From Monocercomonoides exilis (lineage: Eukaryota; Preaxostyla; Oxymonadida; Polymastigidae): DNA of 64,000 bases. The notes beneath the pieces are model-generated. The model saw only the letters and a program-made list of their open reading frames with translations, was not told the origin of the DNA and ran no database searches. Both the position numbers and the translations under genes were made by a program. The stretch is taken from the NCBI GenBank assembly GCA_001643675.2, contig LSRY02000061.1, positions 62,001 through 126,000 of the forward strand. The letters run 5' to 3'. Of the stretch, positions 35,532 through 48,900 are shown one piece after another; position 1 is the stretch's first letter, and each line of letters starts with the position of its first letter.

Positions 35532-35675
35532 AAATGATCATAATACCACAATGATAATTTCGATTCAAATATTAAACTTGATTCTTTATAATTGATTTTA
35601 TGTATAACATATATTCACACGTTCGGACTTCATTGAATATGTTTTGTAACCATTATTAATATTTGAAAAACTGTG
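35532..35675. promoter_or_regulatory. Short bidirectional spacer between two giant genes
   Basis: Only 144 bp separate the inferred start of the giant coiled-coil gene (35531, minus) from the ATG of the CELF-like gene (35676, plus). If the coiled-coil gene starts at 35406 the gap is 269 bp. Both promoters must lie here. No specific motif is recognised. Confidence 0.5.
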
Positions 35676-38600
35676 ATGGAGCAACCCCTCTCCAACACAG
35701 ATACTATAAAAGTATTTGTTGGGCAAGTCCCAAAAAACCTAAATGAATTAAGTATTGTGCCTATTTTTGAACAGTTTGGGGAGGTGGCAAATATTGCAAT
35801 CATCAGAGACAAGGAAACAAAACAACACAAAGGTTTTTTCGTGTTTCGAAATTTATCTTTCAACAATAATTTAATATTTTCATTGCACTTTTATAAAGGA
35901 TGTTGTTTTGTATTTTATAGATCGTATAGTTCAGCTATGAATTGTATTGAACAATTACATAATAAATATCAATTTCCAGGGGTTTAAACAAAGATATTAT
36001 TTAACATGTTGTTAAGCATTGTTTTCTGTTTTATTTTTTAGGCTTCTGGGAAAGTGCAAGTCCGATTGGCTGATTCAACGGATCAAAGACCCGAATTTAA
36101 ACTTTTTATTGGAAATCTTCCAACTGGCACAAATGAAGAACAATTGCAAAAACTTTTTCAACCATATGGAGATATATACGATGTACATATTAACCCATCG
36201 ACACTTGGCCCTGGCCGCGTTTCAGGCTTTGTGAAATATTATGAGCTTTCTTCTGCTCTTCAAGCAATTGATAGTTTGAATGGAATTGCTTTCCCGAACA
36301 GCGTACTTCCTCTTGTTGTAAAATTTGCTAATTCCGAGAAAAATAAGGAAGCAAAACGAATCAACACGATCAGAGCAGCAACGGCAGGGAGGGGAGGAGG
36401 GATCTCATTTGACAATTTGGGGCGACCTGTTGGAATGCAAATTGGAAGTTTGAAGATTTCTGCCAACGCAAAGGAATTTGTACCGAAAGGGGCTGCAGCT
36501 CGCCTTGCGGTACCTTCTCGTCCTTTGCTTCATTCAAACAGTATTTTGCCTGGGGCAGAAACGGAACCTATGATGGGTGTAGCAAACCAGCAGCATTATC
36601 CGCAGGATCCGATGCGAGTGATGTCAACCACTTCGTTCTATGCAGCAGCAACTGAACAGCCTCAACAAGGAGAGCCAGCTACTGAGAAGCCAACTGTGGA
36701 ATCTCTGCCCTTTTCACTGGACGATCTGCCGCCTCCGCCGCCTCTGCGTGATTTGAGTGAGGGAAGCGCGCCAATCACACAGAAACAGCTGCAAACACAA
36801 CAAACACAGCAGACACAGCAACAAGCAGCTCCTCTGATTTCTCAGACTCCTCGACAGTTTGGGACACACGGGATTGCTGGACAGGCAATATCACCACCAT
36901 CTTATCTTCAGATGATGGGTGGAGACATGCAATTGGCACAGACACAGGCACAGACACAGGCACAAGTACAGGGGCAGGGACTTTTGCCTTCTCAGCCTCT
37001 TTTGCCGATTGGAGATGCAACTTCTACAACTCAATCTGCGTCAAATAGTTTATCTTCCAATCTTTCTCTAAATGCTGCTGCGAAGAAACAGGCAACGCAG
37101 AATCAATTAGAAGAGATGCAGAAGATGATGAAGCAGTCGATGGAGATGATGGCAATGTTGACACAGTTGAGAATTCAGCAGCAGCAAATCGCTCTCAATT
37201 CATCTGCTTCATTGGCAGCATCACCTTCTTCTTCCTCCTCTTCTCCTTCATCATCTTCTTCCTCTTCCTCTTCCTCTTTACAACCAAACACCCCCAATGC
37301 TGCTCAGATTAGGGACTCTGTCTTTGAAATGCAGCAGATCCAGCTGATGTTGGCACAGCAGCGCCTTCAAGAGCAAATAGCAACGCTGATGGCAGAACAC
37401 GGACTGGACTACAACCAACTTGCCAGCCAAACTTCTGCTGTTGGTGTGGGCGAACAGAAGGAAGCATCAGCAACAGCAGTTGCAGGAGGAGGAGGAGGAG
37501 ATTCAGCTAATGCAACAATACAACAACAAGGAATGAACAAGACAGGTGAAACGCCATCTGATCCAAACAATGCGAATGACCAGCCATCGATGAGGAAGAT
37601 GCATCAGTCACTTCTTGGTTTTCCTAAGCCTTCAGCCACACATCCCATCCCTTCTTCTCCTTTCTTCCAGACAGAAGCCGCACAGCATTATTATCCCAAT
37701 CTCTTTCCTTCTGCTGCTTTTCCGCTTTTCCCGCAGCCACACTCCAATCAGATTGCAGGGCAGAACACGCCATTAACTCCTCTCCAGTTCCTCTCTTCGC
37801 CTTCGCTTTCGCTTCCTGCTGCTTATCCTGGATCGCTTCCAAATGGTGCAATTAATCCTTCATCATCTTCTTCCTCCTCTTCATCCTCCTCTTCTTCTTC
37901 TTCGTTATCTTCTTCCTCCTCTTCTACTGCTGCCTCCTCTCTTTCTCTCTCTGCCCAGTCTGCCTACGACGATCCTCTTGGCCTCTCAATGCTGGCACAA
38001 TCACCTCATCCTCCTTCATTTCAGTCGCCTTTCCCTTTCCCTTTCTCCTCTCAGACTCGCAACACCCCACCCGCCCACATCCACTCCTCCATCCCTTTCT
38101 CTCCAACTACTTCTGCCTTCGCCCTCACAACACAGTCAAACACTGGAAGTATTGCTGGCTCAACTTCTCCTTCTCCTTCTTCCTCCTCTTCCTCTTCTTC
38201 TTCTTCTTCTTCAGCTCATCTTTCTGGCAGGCCAATGAACTCTTCTGCATCTGCATTTTATCCGCCTTATCATCCGCTTCAGCCAACATCTCCTTCACCT
38301 TCACAGAAAACCGACCTGTTTTATTCAAAGCCTTCGATATCTGATTTCGACTTCACTTCATCTGATTCCTCATCTGAAAGCTCATCTTCCTCTTCATCTT
38401 CATCCTCTTCCTCATCTTCATCAACTTCTTCTTCCACTTCTTCATCTTCCTCATCCTCTTCTTCTCTTTCTGCATCTGCTACAGAATCTGCTTCTGCAGC
38501 AGCCGCGTCATCCTCTTCATCGTCATCATCTTCTTCTTCTTCAAACACTTCTGATTCCAAAAATATATCTGACAATTCACAAACATCGTCTGAGTCAACA

Positions 38601-41600
38601 AGTGCTGAGATATCTGCAGCTGAACAACCAAATGCATCATCATCATCATTGTCTTCTTCTTCTTCTTCTTCTGATAAAAGAAATATCAATCAAACAAAGA
38701 ATTCGTCATCTTCTCCTTCTTCTTCAGCCTCCAATCTCACCTCATCCGTTGCATTGTCCACTGTCGTATCTTCCCCTCTCTCTAAGTTTGAGCTGAATTC
38801 TCAATCATCTGAGACAGGAAGCGATGCAGACAGCAGAACAGCCTCAGGAGAAGAGCAAAAGATGAATAAGATGGCTGAAGTGGAGAAGAAGACAAGACTG
38901 AAGGAAAGCGTGACAGAGGAAAAGAGTGTGAGTGAGGATGGAGTGGGAAGGAGAGAGGAAGAAGAAGAGAGAGATGAAAGTGAAGAAAAGCGGGGAAAGG
39001 GCAAAAATGCTGAAAAGATGAATGTTGCAAGCACAATGAATACTCTGTCCAGTGTCAACACATCTGGACAAGTAACAGCCTCAATGCTGACTGAACCATC
39101 CAACTCAAACAAAGAAGCTGCTTCTTCTGAGACAGATGCGCCTTCCTTTGCCGTTCTTCCTTCTCCGCCTCCGTCTCCTCCACAATCATATTCATCTTCT
39201 TCTTCTGTTTCCTCTTCTGACTCGTCTGATCTGCCTCTTCCTCCTCCTTCTCCCTCTCAGCCACACTCTTCTTCTCTGCCTTCTACTGCTTCTGATTACA
39301 CAGCAAGTCAAGTTATGCAAATGGATGCACAAATGCAAGAGAATGTGATGAGCATGCAAAATGGAAAACTCACTCCTTATTCTCCTTCTTCACTTGCAGC
39401 TTCAACGTCTGCACAAGAATATGACAAAACGAGAACTTTTGGTGGTTCTAATGCTGCTCAACTGTGCAATTCAGATGATGTGAATTGTTCTTCAACGGTT
39501 AAAAGTCAATTTCCTCAGAATGTTTTGCACAATAACACTCAAGTCGAACACTCACAACAACAACAAGGAAAAAGATGGAATCAACAAACTGCTCAGGAAA
39601 GGGATTTAACATTGATGAAAGCAGGAAACAAGAATGGAAATGTGGTTGCCAAACAAAACAATGAAGCAATGCTGCAATCGCATTCAGATGCCTCCACCTC
39701 TGCCTCTCTGTCAGCATTGGTTCCTTCTATTTCCTCCCCATCAGCAAACAAGAAGATGCCTCGTTTGTCTGTGAAAGAGGTGAGGCGCATCCAACGCAGA
39801 CGGTACGAAGACGAGCTCCTTTCTGTGGCGTCTGTGAAGTCATTCGCCTCTCTGCGGTCTTATTCCTCGTTCCATTCACTGAGATACTTCGAAGACAGCG
39901 ATGGAAACAACAACAATGATAATAGCAGTGATGAAGGAAACAGCGACGACGAATACAATTTGTATGGCAGGATGGGCAGAAGCAGAGCAGGAGGGCTGAT
40001 GACTCCTGTCTCGTTGTATGATCCGCTGAGAAGGAGGAAGAAGAGAGGGAAGAAGAGAGGAAGCGGAGCGACGAAGAAGCGGCAGCTGATGCTGCGGGCG
40101 AAAGGGAAAGAGTCGTTCCAGAACTTGCTCAACCGCACACGCAATGATCCTTCTGCTCTTCTGGCTCAGTCACAACAGCAGAGACAAGTAGCTTCGTTGC
40201 ACAGACAGCAGGAGATGGCAAAGCAACTGAATGCAACAGCAGGGGCGCATTTGCTGTCCTCATCAACGATTGCTATGAACGCATCGCCAACACCCACAAT
40301 GCCCTCTTCTTCGTCCTCTACTCTTATGCCTGGTGCTGGCTCACCTTCGCTGATTAGATCTGCTCTGCATTCACCCACTCACACACAAATGACAAGTGGA
40401 GTTACAAGGAATCCATCATCTTTATCTGCCAATTATTCAATTTCACAACAGTCAACCATTTCTTCTTCAAAGGGGTTGGAGCAACAAGCATTATCATCCA
40501 TTGCTCCTCACAGCAATTCCATGCTTTTCTCTCAGAATGTCCTCGCAGCTGGTGCTGTTCCTTGTTTGACGTATCCTCAACCACATCCTCCGTCAACACT
40601 GTCTCCTGATCCTCTTCTTTCTGAGTATCATCGCAGATTGTTTGCTGCGCAGCCTCAAAAAAGAACAAGGAAAGAAGAGGAAAGCAATAAGATTGTGAGC
40701 CAAAGACAGAAGTTATCACAAGATGCTCCATTCAAACAGCAAGTGCAACAGATTCCGTACTCTTCTCAGCGGAAGATGGCGAGCCAGGAGAGTTATCTAC
40801 TTGCTACTCAACTTGGCAGAAGTGCTGAGGTTGTGTCTGGAATGGCTGATGATCCCAGTGCAACAATAGGGATGGCGCAGCAGGAGTTCATTTCTGATGG
40901 AGACGGAGTGTTTGAGAGGGATATCCAGGACAAGATGATGAATGCACAGACACAGAGGAAAGGCAAAGAATATGACGATTTTGTAGAATTTAGCGAAGAG
41001 AACAAGCAAGGAAATGTGAAGAATACGAGTCGTTTGATGCAATTAGGTGGACAAGAAAGGCATCAACTGTATTCAGACAAGGAATATATGCGGCTGCAAT
41101 CCAGCCAATTTAAAGAGGAAGAGGAAGAATTTGACAGTTTTGAAGGGAAAGAAGAGGAATCCGATGAAGAGCAGAAAAGGATAATCCAAATGATGGAAGA
41201 AGAAGCGGAAAGGAAAGAAGCAGAGAAGAAGCGAAAGGAGATAATGGATAAGAAAATGAGTGAGAAGAGAGAGAGAGAGATGAAGAGGCAAGCCAAACAC
41301 GAAAAGGACAAGCAGAACAGAAAAGCTGATCGCAAATCTTCAAACGAAAGAATCAGACAAGAAAAGCAAAGTGTATCAAATGTGTCACTCCCATCTGTTG
41401 CTTCCGCTGGAGATGATGTGTTTCCACCATTGATTGTCAACAAGGCGGTTGGGGAAGGAGGAAAAATGAACAAGAAGGGAAGGGACAATAAAGCTGCTAA
41501 GGAGGAACATGCACTGCAAGCGAAAGGAACAGAAGCTAATTCGAAAATGCAATCATCAGACTTGCTTTTATCTGCTTCAGCCATTCCTGCTTCTTCTGCG

Positions 41601-42509
41601 AATGCTGAGTCGTCAGTTGAACGGGCGAAGCATTCGGAAAAGAAGAAGAAGAGATCGAAATCCAAATCGAAAGAGGCAAAGAAGGATGCGAACAAGAAAA
41701 GAAAATCGCACAGAGAAAAGAAAAGAGAGGAAGAAATTGGATTGTCTTGCTCGGAAACTGACCAGACAAAGTTTGCATTCCACACATCATCTTCCTCTTC
41801 CTCTTCCTCTTCTTCCTCTTCCTCATCTTTCACCACATCCTCGTTGTTTGTTCCGCGGCTTGTTCCTAGCCACTCTTCGTCATCTGACTCATCTGCATCT
41901 TCCTCCACTTCATTCACGTCTGAATCAAAGAGGAACAAATTGCTATTGATGGCTTCTTCAAATGCAGATGCTTCAAATCGTCCTTCTTCTGCTTCCAACA
42001 CCTCATCGTCTTCATCGTCTTATTCACCGAATCTTATCCTTCAGCCAACCATGCCCAATGCAATCGCTGACAGTTTTTCTTCATCTCTTTCCTCTTCCTC
42101 GTCTGAAGAGTCTTCTTCTGATTCTTCGGACAAACCGTTTTCTCTTCCTTCTCAGAAATGTGCTGCAAATCCTTGTGTTGCTTCGACTTCAACTTCTTCT
42201 TCAGATGCTCCATCAACTCAACAAACAAGCTCAAACAGTACATCCACGCAAAATGGTTCTTCTTCTGCCACTTCTACTAATACTACATCTTCATCTTCAT
42301 CTTCATCTTCATCTTCGTCCACTTTGCTTGCAAATGCCCCTTTTCATTCGTCTCGCCCGCTTCCCCCACCAAAACTCACTCACACTTCTTCTTCTGCTTC
42401 TTCTACTCTTTTCTCCGTGTTTGCTTCGAGTCCCAAGCCTTCTTTTCTGCTTTCGGCACAACAGCCTCAGAAAAGGAAAGAAGATAATGAATGCAGTTCT
42501 GTTAAATGA
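35676..42509 (+). CDS. CELF/Bruno-like RNA-binding protein with two RRMs and a giant Ser/Gln-rich tail
   Basis: There are three exons: 35676-35832, 35899-35981 and 36042-42509; the product is 2,235 aa. RRM1 (about residues 11-95) has RNP2 VFVGQVP and RNP1 KGCCFVFY, created by joining exons 1 and 2. RRM2 (about 98-180) has RNP2 LFIGNLP and an RNP1-like SGFVKYY. KGCCFV and the short RRM1-RRM2 linker fit the CELF/Bruno family, which binds GU-rich RNA to regulate splicing, translation or decay. No third RRM is visible, though family members usually have one. The remaining 2,050 residues are Ser runs, Gln-rich stretches, Pro, and Lys/Arg-Glu blocks (SKSKSKEAKKDANKKRK), likely disordered and condensate-prone. 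The ATG at 35676 precedes a canonical RRM start. Intron 1 is 66 bp and in frame, so retention would insert 22 residues into RRM1. The stop is TGA. Confidence 0.87.
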
Positions 42510-43340
42510 AGATTAACTTTAGTAAAAACATACATTCTTTTAGTTGTTTCAATTCATCTTTTGAGCGATTTGTAAAGATATTTTTTTTATTCGTTGGTTG
42601 TATTTTGGAAGTTGCAATAAATATTCAGGTGATGCGTTGCTTTGTTCTCGCAGTATTTCAACTTTTAATGATGTAATTTTCGCTTTATCTTTGACTCCGT
42701 CTCAATGCCTGCAAAATCATTTCTTTGAACAATATTACCAAAGAGATATACACAATTCAACCAGGATTTGACAATTTATTAGATTCAGGATTTATAAAAT
42801 ATGCAATTCTAAATGTCTTTTAAATTTATGTCGCTTGCGTTTGTTTTTTTTATTTGAATTAGTCTTCAATGCGTGGTTTTTGTGTAAATTGTTTTTCTTT
42901 CGTAATAGATTTTTCACATCTTCAATAAAAAATGTGATGTACTTTTAAAGATTGACAACAGTTAAATCGTGAAATAAACAATAATCAGATCTTATGAAAA
43001 GAAATAAAGAGAATCAACAAATCGTTTTATCAATGTGACTTTTTGAAAAATCTTTTTCTTCATTTGTTATAATAGAAAACGTTCAAAAGAAAAACCCAAT
43101 AATTATTATTAAATGATTTGGAATTGTATTTAAATAAATCTGAAGAAAATATATTCATCTGATAGCTTTCCCTTTTTTACTTGTTTGCTTAATATTTATT
43201 ATTTTTACAAAAAAATAAAAATATTGTTAAAATCGGTCTTTTTTCTTGTGAAATAAACTTTTTTTTTCCAATTTGCATTTATCTCAACGGTTCAACAATT
43301 TGAATATTATTCCGAGACTGTCTTTTTTTTCTTGTTTGCA
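42510..43340. other. Intergenic, AT-rich
   Basis: This is AT-rich sequence with a candidate AATAAA at 42616-42621 for the CELF-like gene. No gene is seen. Confidence 0.6.
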
Positions 43341-44082
43341 ACACCATTTATTATTTAAAGTTGTTAAACTTTTTATTCGAAATTGGTCAGCTTCTTATTC
43401 AAAATTAATAAAATTCAGCATTTTTTATAAAAATTTTTTTGATAAAATATGATCACTGGTTGAGTGTCAGAAAGTGATCAAAATGTTTTGTACTTTCATC
43501 ATTTATAAAAAGGATGCGAATTGAGCTCCAATATTTATTATTTGTGAATATGCATGAAATTTTGAGATTTTTCAGAAAAAAATCATCACCTTGGAAATCG
43601 GATAATATTTAAATTATTTCACCTCACTTTAGAAAATAATGAATAATTCAATCGTGAAATGGTATTTGAATCAGTTTTCAAACTGAAAAAAATATTTTTC
43701 ACAACTTAGAAAATCCATTAATGCACTTTCAGAATTTTTCATTTGTTTTTATTGATCTTCTTTGCATATTTAAATATAAATAAAATATTTTGATTGAATG
43801 ATGTTTTGCCAAGCAATGTGAGGTTAATTCGTTTGAAAAATATTTTATTTCCATGGTGATGATTTTTTTCTGAAAAATCTCAAAATTTCATGCATATTCA
43901 CAAATAATAAAAATCGAAGTTTAATTTTTCATCCTTTTTATAAATGATGAAAGTACAAAACATTTTGATCACTTTCTGACACTCAACCAGTGATCATATT
44001 TTATCAAAAAAATTTTTATAAAAATGCTGAATTTTGTTAATTTTGAATAAGAAGCTGACCAATTTCGAATAATAAATGGTGT
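43341..44082. mobile_element. Foldback element 2 with about 250-bp inverted arms
   Basis: The arm at about 43341-43594 is the inverted complement of about 43851-44082, from ACACCATTTATTATT at the outer ends to AATCATCACC at the inner ends, with weaker pairing for about 20 bp further in. Most of the arm is almost identical. The main difference is a segment of about 20 bp present only in the left arm, plus one diverged patch next to GGATG. The roughly 255-bp centre is AT-rich with no ORF. It does not resemble foldback element 1 in sequence. No target duplication is clear. It is probably a non-autonomous transposon. Confidence 0.75.
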
Positions 44083-45937
44083 ATCATTTTTATGAAAAGG
44101 AGATTGGGGAAAGTCCTTCCATTGATTTTTCATAAGAATTTGAAGATGGAAATGTTTTATTATTTCATCTTATTCATTCTTAAATCTTGAGACAGATAAA
44201 ACATTTATCTTCAAGGATTAATAAATATTAGTATTTATTCGTGGTGAACACCAAATTATTGATGTGTTTTTTCTCGAGCATAAAGTTTGTTTAGAAGGAG
44301 TCAAAGAGATAAAAGAAGGCAATTTTATATCACGTTAACAGAAATTCAGAACATGATTGGAAACAATCGTTCATATCGCGAATAATGACAAAGTCAGGTT
44401 GATTAATCAATCAAATGCAAAAAATGAAACATGAAAACATTAATACACACCCAAAGGCAATAAAAGCAGGTTGTCAATTGTCAAAGTTGAGCATCTCAGT
44501 TATCAGTTGAGAAAAGGAAAGACAATTTAAAGAAGAAATTCCATCCAAATCGAGATTTTGAATAAGTCTCAGATTCTACAAAGTCCTCAATCTGGCTTGC
44601 ATTTGATATTTGAAGAATTGATTTGTCTGAATACAGATGGCATATGATCGTGCCAGAAAAAGTGATTTTTCTCAATTACGATCCACTTTTGTTTGCACAA
44701 AATCCTCATTCCAATTTTTAATCTTTCGCGTTATCAGCAGAATTTTTTGCCGTTCCATTTTCAAATTCATCAATCCTTCTGCTGGGCCAACAAAGACATA
44801 TCAAAGACATTCTGGTGCCTTTATAAAAATGGCGCACAAACAGAATTGTGTAAATACTTTGTGAAACAGTCAAACACAAATGGCATAAATCCATTATTCC
44901 TTCAAGCAATTGATGCTTCGCTATCTTTCTTGTGATTACTCAGAATGCATCCATTTGCTCAACTGGCACAGAGCTTTTCCACCCGAGCACGATTTCCCCG
45001 AAATACGGCAAACGAAAAAGCTTCAGCTCATCAGATGCAACACCTGCAAATTAACTTGAAAATTTTTACTTTTAACGAAAAACATAAGCAAAAAACCCTG
45101 ATAAATGTTCCGCTTGCAGCTTGCGTTCTCTTTTTTAGTCAAAATGCTCCCATGGAAGATATCCAATTATCATTTTCCATCCAAGCTCTATCGCTTTCAA
45201 TGCACTTTGCAAATAAAAACTTCATTCAATTGCTTTGCTGCTTTGAAGCCTCTGCTCGCGTTCAAAGGCTCTCTTTTCTGAACATTGCACCAAACATTTC
45301 TGCTCCAATGATTTTGCGCAGCATGTCATAAATTTAGCATTCCAAAAAAAAAATAAAGTCACTTGTGCCCTTTATGCCTAAAAAAATGCTTTGTTCTCAA
45401 AAAAAGCATGATTTCCACCTGAATTCTGGTCTGGCTTCGCTCCAGAGCAAAACATAAGATTGAAACATTTTAAAGAGACAATTGAAGCACGTGCCACTTT
45501 TGCTTGCAAATGAGCGAGAAATCGCCAGCTCAAATAATCAAGCACAATTGGAAGACGGGCAACATCTCAAATCCATTAACTCTTCTGATTATCAGATTAC
45601 CTTCATTTTCTTTTGAGATCATCCACTCCATCACCTTCGTCAAAAGCATTATCCAATCGATAGCAGAATTGTGATGTTCAAAGCACCTTTAATGTGAATT
45701 TGAGAAACTTTTGACTCCAGTACAAAACAAAGATTCATAGAAATTGAAGAGTCTATCCCCATCAGCCATAAGTTAACCTCGTTATTCCAGGCATTATCGA
45801 TTTATCTGCGAATTACGATTTTTGAGAAAAATGTCGCCGAATATTATAATGGTTTGAATGAATGCTATTATGGCCGAGCAGATCCTTCATATTTATTTGA
45901 TTTTCGTTTTTTCATTGTTTCTTAGTTGTTCTAAGAA
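44083..45937. other. Intergenic with possible coding remnant at about 44637-45331
   Basis: Most of this is unassigned. From about 44637 to 45331 the composition becomes coding-like and several overlapping frames are open for 60-130 codons (the longest, 44945-45331, is 128 codons), but none is continuous and no domain is recognised. It may be a decayed gene or an intron-containing small gene. The last 600 bp is the 5' flank of the receptor gene. Confidence 0.35.
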
Positions 45938-48900
45938 ATGATGAGATCCAGTAGATGCAGTTTGATTTCATTTGCTATTGCTGTGCTGTTTGTGCTTGAA
46001 ATGGATGCAGAAATTGTTTCAAAAGAAAATGAGGATTTATTATTAAAAGGCGAGTTGATTACAGATTCATCAAAAGAAAAAGGCAGATACACTGAAATCA
46101 AAAATAATTGCAAGTCTGATTTCAAGAATGATAGGAAACAGAGAGGAAAAAGTGATGATGGAAACAAAAATGAAGAAATTGGTAAAAAGGCAAACCAGAA
46201 GAATGGATTCAACGAAATGATTGACTGTTTTATATGTGAAGGGCTGATTGAATGCAGTACTTTGAATTCGCATTTTGTGGTACTCAACTCGACATTGGAA
46301 GTGTGCTGTGTGCTATTTGTTCAGAAAACATGGAATGGGATGGTTGAGTTGATTGGAAATTCGGTTCTAAAAATTAAGTCTGTTTTGATTGATTTTGACT
46401 CGCAATCAGAAATGTCAGCGTTTGTGGCCAGAGGAGGAGAAATCTATTTTGAAAATATAAGTGCTTTGCCTACTGGCCTGTCTCGACCAATCCAATCATT
46501 TGTGGCCAATGCACAAGATGGAGATGAAAGCACTCTTAAAGTGTCTTTTACGAAGAGCACATTGAGGCAGATAAGCATTGCTTCTTCTTCATCATGCTTG
46601 GTTCAGGGCTCGGCGGGGAATGTCAACATTCATGAATGCTGTTTCATGAATGTGTCTCAATGTATGAAACAAAAAAGAAAAGTTACGTTGCCCCAAAGCC
46701 AGATGAAATGGGTGAAATGCGAAGTTGAGAACAGTGAATTCGTTGGATGCGACAATCCGCAATATGGAGCAGTGATTGTTCCCACAGAAGAAACATTAAC
46801 AATGAAGAATTCATCATTTGAGCGTTGCACGATAACACACACACCAGTAAATGGATCAAGAAACTCTTATTCGTCTGGAGATGTTGTTGCTTCGTCTATC
46901 GTTTTTTCTGATATGACAAGCAAAATCGAACCATGTTTGGCTATATATGCAGAGAAAACAGCAACATTAACAGTTGACAGCTGTGTATTTAGAAATATCA
47001 GTTCGAATATTGATAGAAGTCTGTATGGCGGAGCAGTACACCATGAAGGAAATGGCTATCACAAGTCCAGAGGATGTAATTACACAAATTGTTCATCAAA
47101 ATATGCAGGCGGCGCTCTGAATATCGAGACAAAAGGAGATAAATTCGTTCAAAGTTGCATCATTATTGGAAGCAGTAGCATGCATTACTCTGGCGTCTTT
47201 CTGAATTTTGTTTCGAATAATTCGATATTCAATAACAACCTTGTTCGAGAATGCACTGCAAGTAATTATGGTGCTGGTGCTGGAGTATTTGTTGGAAATA
47301 ACACAGCAATTTTTTCTGAATGCAAATTTTCCTCATGTATTTCCGACAATTATTGTGGAACTTTATCGTTTGTGTGGCTAGAAGAAGGTTCTTCAGCAGG
47401 AATTGTTTACATATATTTCTGTATATTTGATAACAACACAGTTAAAATGAAGGACGGGGGATGTGATATAGGATCGTGGAATGGATCTTATTATATCAAC
47501 AAAGTGGTGAAGGAATCGTTTATATCATCATTTTCATTGAGCACACAATCAGTTCGGGTGATGATTGGAGGAATAAATCACACCGAATGGCTTCCAAATC
47601 CACCAATCGAAGATCTTTTTGTGCATGTTTCATCGGTGCTTGGGGATGACAGTCGGAGTGGTTGTGGATGCGAAGTGATTCCTTGCCAGTCGATCGGAAA
47701 AGGAGTGTTTCAGAGAAAGGATGGTCAGTGGCTGATTGTGAGTGAGGGGGCATATTCACATGATTGTCTTCCTGTTCTTGACATGAATGTTAATTTGAAT
47801 GGAGGGAATATGGAAACATCAACGCTAACCTCTTGTGGAACAGGCAATGGGAAGGCACTGTTTGAAGTGACAACAGGAACGTTGGTGATTGAACATTTCA
47901 CAATTGTCCACTCGAGTTCAGAGTCAGACCCTGGCTCGTCGGTTGCTGCGATGGGTGGAAATGGAAAAATGGAGCTGAGCGATTGCGAGGTGCGCTCGAA
48001 AGAGGAGGACTCCGTCCCATTTACCAAATCGATGATTGTTGTGGAACATGGTTTGGCGACTTTCCGCTTTGTCGGATTCAGGAATTTCAGGAGCACAAAG
48101 CAATTGATATCATTTTCATCACCAACAGTGATATCTGTTGAAGCAGTTGAATTTCATTCGATTACTCGGACAATTGGGGATGGTGCAGTGCTTGAGGTGA
48201 GCGTGAAGAGCGGGGAGGAGCTGTTGCTGAACAACATATCATTCGACAAATGCAAGAGTTGTGGAGGAAATGGGGGAGGAGTGTGGGTGGAATTGGAGAG
48301 AGGAGGCAAATTTGAGATGGGGAATACGAGTGATGTGAGCAAGGGTGTGAGGATGAGGGAGTGTGAGGCAATGGTGAATGAGAGTACAGAGAAAGGTGGG
48401 AGTGGAGGAGGGGCTTATATTAATGTTGGAGATGGGGTAGATTCGTTTGTGCTGAAGAGGGTCCAGTTCGTTGGATGCAAAGCAGCAAAAGGGAAAAGCT
48501 TGTTTGTGAATGCAGAGCAGCTGAGTGGGCTGATCAACAGAAATTCGATTGGGTTTGATCTTGTGCAATCTGATTTGGAAGAACTGAGAGGGAGAGAGAG
48601 CTCGATAATGGATGAGGGAGCGAGTGTTCCGCTTGTGGTATTTCTGTGGACGAACACAACAAGTTTTGGGCATGTCGGGGGAGAAGATGGAGTGGATTTC
48701 AGCAGGTGTGGATTTGAGGAGGCACCATGCTCATCTATGAAACATGCAATCAAGGTGTTGTTTTCTGAGAAGAATCGATTCATCAAGATCCACTCACCGT
48801 TTGTTTTGAGTGAAGAGCTGAGTGTGAACAGTTACGAATGGAATATCACAGGAAGCGAACCAGAAACACAAGTGGAAGTGGAGAGCAGTGGAAATGGGGA

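Noticed and set aside
41063-42001. Antisense 312-codon ORF opposite the CELF-like gene tail
   Set aside because: It is a shadow of Ser/Lys/Glu repeats on the coding strand, and the plus-strand frame is continuous with the RRMs.
7911-44082. The two foldback elements as members of one family
   Set aside because: Their outer ends and arm sequences share no recognisable motif beyond AT-richness.
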